From: Actinoplanes aureus
GTDB lineage: Bacteria > Actinomycetota > Actinomycetes > Mycobacteriales > Micromonosporaceae
Length of the DNA stretch: 64,000 nt
Direction of reading: 5' to 3'
Assembly: GCF_015704865.1 (NCBI RefSeq)
Contig: NZ_JADQTO010000001.1
Location: 372,001-436,000 of the forward strand
The stretch's first letter is position 1, and every line of letters starts with the position of its first letter. Of this stretch, positions 62,001 to 64,000 are shown piece after piece. Made by a program: the position numbers and the translations under genes. The notes beneath the pieces are model-generated. The model searched no databases and was not told where the DNA came from. It saw only the letters and a program-made list of their open reading frames with translations.

Positions 62001-62226
62001 CGACGACGTCCATGATCCGCTGCGCCGGCGAACCGGTCGCGGTGTCATCGAGTGCGAGGCGCATCCCGTCGTGGTGTGCCACCACGACGGCGACCGCCCG
62101 TTTCAGCGCGCCGGTGTCCAGCCGTCCGCGCAGGTCCACCGCGACGACGGCGTTGTAGGCGGCGTCACCCGGCGCGATCTGATGGTGCAACCACACCAGT
62201 TCCTGCTGCGGAGACAATGGAAACAT
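59080..62226 (-). CDS. non-ribosomal peptide synthetase, C-A-T
   Basis: A 1048-residue complete elongation module. The condensation domain (about 1-440) has DHLIHDG at 135-141, with HH changed to DH. The A domain (about 470-950) has an unusual A3 motif, TSGTGGRRKRV, and AYGVTE instead of YGPTE, and ends LPSGK. The carrier (about 975-1035) has SGGHSL. The specificity residues read by eye are DVENVGAITK, sharing six of ten with the ornithine code DMENLGLINK, so a basic amino acid is possible. It begins the right block with ATG 62226. Confidence 0.92.
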   Translation of the reverse strand: MFPLSPQQELVWLHHQIAPGDAAYNAVVAVDLRGRLDTGALKRAVAVVVAHHDGMRLALDDTATGSPAQRIMDVVDSVVTEIDLSHLPPAEAEQRMAELGVTFGEAPFDTGRAPLARWCLVRLSEERHRLWHVEDHLIHDGRSFAVFLEDLLIAYRMLAEGGPPVLAPAVSYREYVEHCASDGFRSRVDRDLTWWREHLAGAELGAFAFRGLAHRVGTRHGYRGAQLRRRLPAELVTRLTEVARSGRGTLFALLFGVFAELTRRHSGGSEVTVGSAVANRPPPYRRMVGMCVNTLPVRSRPDPGWTARSLALHFTTALFDALDHGGAPIQQIVRAVGRSSGALDNPLFRAMFSMNDAALPDVDVPGLEVSLVEGLNWSTSRSADVDVVILPGSRTVGDDDGGALCVWDYSTEFFDEAAIGLLADRFGSLLQACADAPDTPVSRLPMSGPDDPPVILSGVAAASTGPLTDLIRGHAAGPQRPALISGRQTLSYGELVARIDDLSRQLRRAGLERGDVVAAVLPRGVPAVELVLACLAGEFVFAPLPVAWNDDAVVDAVGRLRPACLIAEPGRLRGLADAGVRATAPGDAPGTADPAERDRHPGAAYLIHTSGTGGRRKRVLVPRASLDNAVAGVRDFLELTPADRVLQFADPAFDVFFEEVLPALAAGACVVQPGTAVPDGADLAALVVLRDLSVLNLPTAYVGSVLPDLHAALTGRDHRLRCVVVGGERLPTGLARDVLSGLPGVDLVNAYGVTESTITSTMCRVADMPDGDEVPIGRPLPGVVVVVLGPDGEVLPSGVPGEIALGGPGSRASYLDGDPDGRYVDGIGDLPGRFFRTGDIGFAGRDGVLRFIGRADRQVKVRGHRIEPEEIELAARRLAGGADVAVLPDEDDGVVRGLIGYVETGDPLVAGGLNAALARDLPRYLLPSRWAAVARMPRLPSGKVDLSALRALGAPAATPAAPAVTEADGLLATTLAGFRAVLRRDDIDADADFFVSGGHSLMLTALVTWLHRETGVRPRMADLFEAPTARGVARRLSDRAFEPVGRGG

Positions 62227-62432
62227 GGCTGCCCGATCCCCCCTTTTGTGCTACGTCGGCACCCTCCGGGCCATCGCCTCCGTGTATACCTACATGCTTT
62301 AACGATGGCAAGGAAAGAGCAGCAATTTATCCTATTCCCGGACTGCCAATTTATTTCGATGAACTTCAATGGATGCCGTATTCCGCACAGGCAATTGCCG
62401 GAATCCGCACAGCGCCCGGCCAAATCGGCCGA

Positions 62433-63674
62433 TCACCGGCTGGTCTCCACGCCGGTGGGCCGGCCGACCGCCCTCAGTCCACTGCCGAACGTCGCCCCCA
62501 GGGACAGGACGAGCACCCAGGCCGCGAAGACGATCGACACGGTTCGAGGCGCGGCCGCGTTCAGCAACATCCCCGCGAGGGCGCCGCCGACGGGCGTGGT
62601 GGCCCAGACGACCAGGTTCAGGGTGGTGCCGACCCGGCCCAGAAGGTGGTCGGGCGTGGTCTCCAACTGGTAGCTGAGCGCGGCGACACCGATACACGGC
62701 AGGGTCATCGCGAACAGGCCGAACGCGGCGCCGATGATCAACAGGTTCCCGGCGAACGCCAGGACCGTCCAGAGCGCGCCCTGCAACCACAGCACCGACA
62801 GCAGCAGGCGGCCGAGCCCGAGGTGACGCTTGAGCCGCGGGGCGAGCAGGGCGCCGATGACGCCGCCGACGCCCAGCGCGGAGTACATCAGCCCGATCGT
62901 GGCCGAGGAGGCGCCGGCGTCGCGGGCGACGACGATCACCACCAGGGCGACGGCGGAGATGGCCACCTGGAGCAGGGCGACGACCACGACGATCACTCGC
63001 AGGACCGGCTGACGCACCACCCACCGGACGCCCTCGGCGACGTCCTGGCGCAGCGTCGTACGGGATCGGGGCTGGTCGTCCGGCCGGCGGAAGGGCCGGC
63101 GCACCAGCACTATGCAGATCGCCGAGCCGAGGAACGACACGGCGTCCACCAGGAACGGCAGACCGCGGGAGATCTGCAACAGGGCGCCGCCGATCGCTCC
63201 GGACACCACACCGACAGCCGACTGGGCCGTCTTCTGCGCCGACACGGCCGCGGTGAGCTGCTCCCGGCGGACGACGTTCGGCAGGCAGGCGCCCTCCGCC
63301 GCGTTGAAGAAGACGTAGAAGACGCCGCCGACGAAGCCGGTCACTATGAGATGCGCCGGCGTCAACCGCCACAGCAACAGCGCGGCCGGGATCGTCGCCA
63401 TGTTCACCATGCGCCCGAGGTCGCACACGATCATCGTCCGCCGCCGGTCCCACCGGTCCACCAGGGCGCCGGCGAACAGCCCGAACAGCAGATATGGCAA
63501 CGCTCGCACCGCGAGCAGCAGACCGGTCGCGGTCGGCGATCCGGTCAGGGTCAGCATCAACAACGGATAGGCCAGCTGCGATACGCCGTTGCCGAGCTCG
63601 GAGAGCGCCTGCCCGGTCCACACCAGCCGGAAATCCGCGTTTCGCCAGACCGAGGGAATCCCGACCGAGGTCAC
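62433..63674 (-). CDS. MFS exporter
   Basis: A 413-residue transporter of the MFS family with about 12 hydrophobic segments (macrolide-efflux-like MefA/MFS_3 type), with VDRWDRRRT in the loop after segment 2. GTG 63674 has GGAGGGAG upstream; an ATG at 63698 is less likely. It lies next to the synthetase and is probably a second exporter of the product. Confidence 0.88.
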   Translation of the reverse strand: MTSVGIPSVWRNADFRLVWTGQALSELGNGVSQLAYPLLMLTLTGSPTATGLLLAVRALPYLLFGLFAGALVDRWDRRRTMIVCDLGRMVNMATIPAALLLWRLTPAHLIVTGFVGGVFYVFFNAAEGACLPNVVRREQLTAAVSAQKTAQSAVGVVSGAIGGALLQISRGLPFLVDAVSFLGSAICIVLVRRPFRRPDDQPRSRTTLRQDVAEGVRWVVRQPVLRVIVVVVALLQVAISAVALVVIVVARDAGASSATIGLMYSALGVGGVIGALLAPRLKRHLGLGRLLLSVLWLQGALWTVLAFAGNLLIIGAAFGLFAMTLPCIGVAALSYQLETTPDHLLGRVGTTLNLVVWATTPVGGALAGMLLNAAAPRTVSIVFAAWVLVLSLGATFGSGLRAVGRPTGVETSR

Positions 63675-63714
63675 CCGACATCTCCCTCCTCCGAACAAGG
63701 TGAATCGATGCCGG

Positions 63715-64000
63715 TCACGGCCAGCTGTCGACGGCTGAGACCGGTTCGCCCAGCAGGTCGCGCAGCGTGGCCACGGTGAGGTCGCTGCGCGGCACCTTCG
63801 AGACCTCGATCGGCAGACGCACCAGACGGCAGAGGTCCGCGGCCACGGCGGGCGGGGCGCTCGCCGGGCTGTGCCGCCCGGCCAGAACGGTGACCGGGAA
63901 GTCGACGACGGGCACCGGCAGTTCCCGGGTGCCGAACATGAACCCGAACCAGGCCCGGTAGCGGTCCAGCAGGACGGTCGCGCAGAGTTCGAGGTCCTCG
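63715..64000 (-). CDS. C-terminal fragment of a hydrolase or thioesterase-like protein, partial
   Basis: The last 95 residues of a gene that begins beyond the window edge. The frame is open to the edge and ends at 63715. It contains PVTVLAGRHSP and DLTVATLRDLLGEP, which loosely resemble the lid and end of alpha/beta-hydrolase thioesterases, but no catalytic residue is identifiable. If it is a thioesterase, it would supply the missing release or editing activity of the cluster. It lies 41 bases upstream of the MFS gene in the same direction. Confidence 0.35.
   Translation of the reverse strand, partial: EDLELCATVLLDRYRAWFGFMFGTRELPVPVVDFPVTVLAGRHSPASAPPAVAADLCRLVRLPIEVSKVPRSDLTVATLRDLLGEPVSAVDSWP

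Noticed and set aside
27192..64000. An alkyne-forming BesB-like PLP enzyme or an MbtH-like protein in the cluster
   Set aside because: I looked for the PLP-lysine patterns and for the short MbtH signature and found neither in the window.
1..64000. CRISPR arrays, tRNA or rRNA genes, transposases
   Set aside because: No regular repeat-spacer pattern, cloverleaf with CCA-like end, rRNA sequence or DDE transposase reading frame was found on reading both strands.

Overview
The window is about 71% G+C, with GC-rich third positions, GTG starts, many 4-bp ATGA/GTGA gene overlaps and GGAGG-type ribosome binding sites. Together with the gene families present (SGNH lipase, PASTA-less Ser/Thr kinase, LacI sugar operon, NRPS cluster) this points to a filamentous actinomycete, most likely Micromonosporaceae (Actinoplanes-like). 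The genus call is inference.

Positions 1-27,200 are mixed chromosomal genes. A galactoside uptake operon (solute-binding lipoprotein, two permeases, GH42 beta-galactosidase, all on the minus strand) is divergent from its LacI regulator, and two near-identical palindromes lie between them. The first 66 bases probably hold the start of a GH36 alpha-galactosidase. Next come a small hypothetical gene, a secreted SGNH hydrolase and a PLDc_N membrane protein, with two copies of a 59-bp repeat around them. Then a membrane Ser/Thr kinase, a hybrid histidine kinase, a PRPP-synthetase-like protein, an FtsX-type ABC export system, a CorA-like transporter, a TetR/DHA2 efflux pair with tandem operator palindromes, a truncated GH13 amylase remnant, and a membrane protein/winged-helix regulator/Tat hydrolase operon.

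Positions 27,192-64,000 form one large non-ribosomal peptide cluster that continues past the right edge. It has three blocks. The left minus-strand block holds an LLM flavin monooxygenase, an A-T-C synthetase, a Kef-type antiporter, a T-C protein, a DXS, a (partial C)-A-T synthetase and a flavin reductase, with a plus-strand MFS exporter inside it. The central plus-strand operon (41,887-50,243) holds an Fe/2-oxoglutarate enzyme with the HxG motif of BesD-type amino-acid halogenases, a haem-oxygenase-like diiron oxidase (BesC-like), an FAD/NAD(P) oxidoreductase, an FMN alpha-hydroxyacid oxidase, a flavin-dependent halogenase, a PNPOx-like protein and a glycerol-kinase homologue with a destroyed catalytic site. 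An AraC regulator and a second antiporter follow. The right minus-strand block holds an MFS exporter, a C-A-T synthetase, a free T, an acyl-CoA-dehydrogenase-like enzyme, a free A and a free C.

A working model (inference): the BesD/BesC-like pair makes a chlorinated and possibly shortened, unsaturated amino acid from lysine or ornithine. A second halogenase, fed by the flavin reductase, acts on another substrate. A split assembly line of four A, five T and about four C domains joins the residues, one of which is dehydrogenated on the free carrier. No dedicated thioesterase is complete in the window. The DXS copy may be a self-resistance gene, which would make the MEP pathway a candidate target. 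The halogenase/oxidase pair and the degenerate kinase are the most novel parts.
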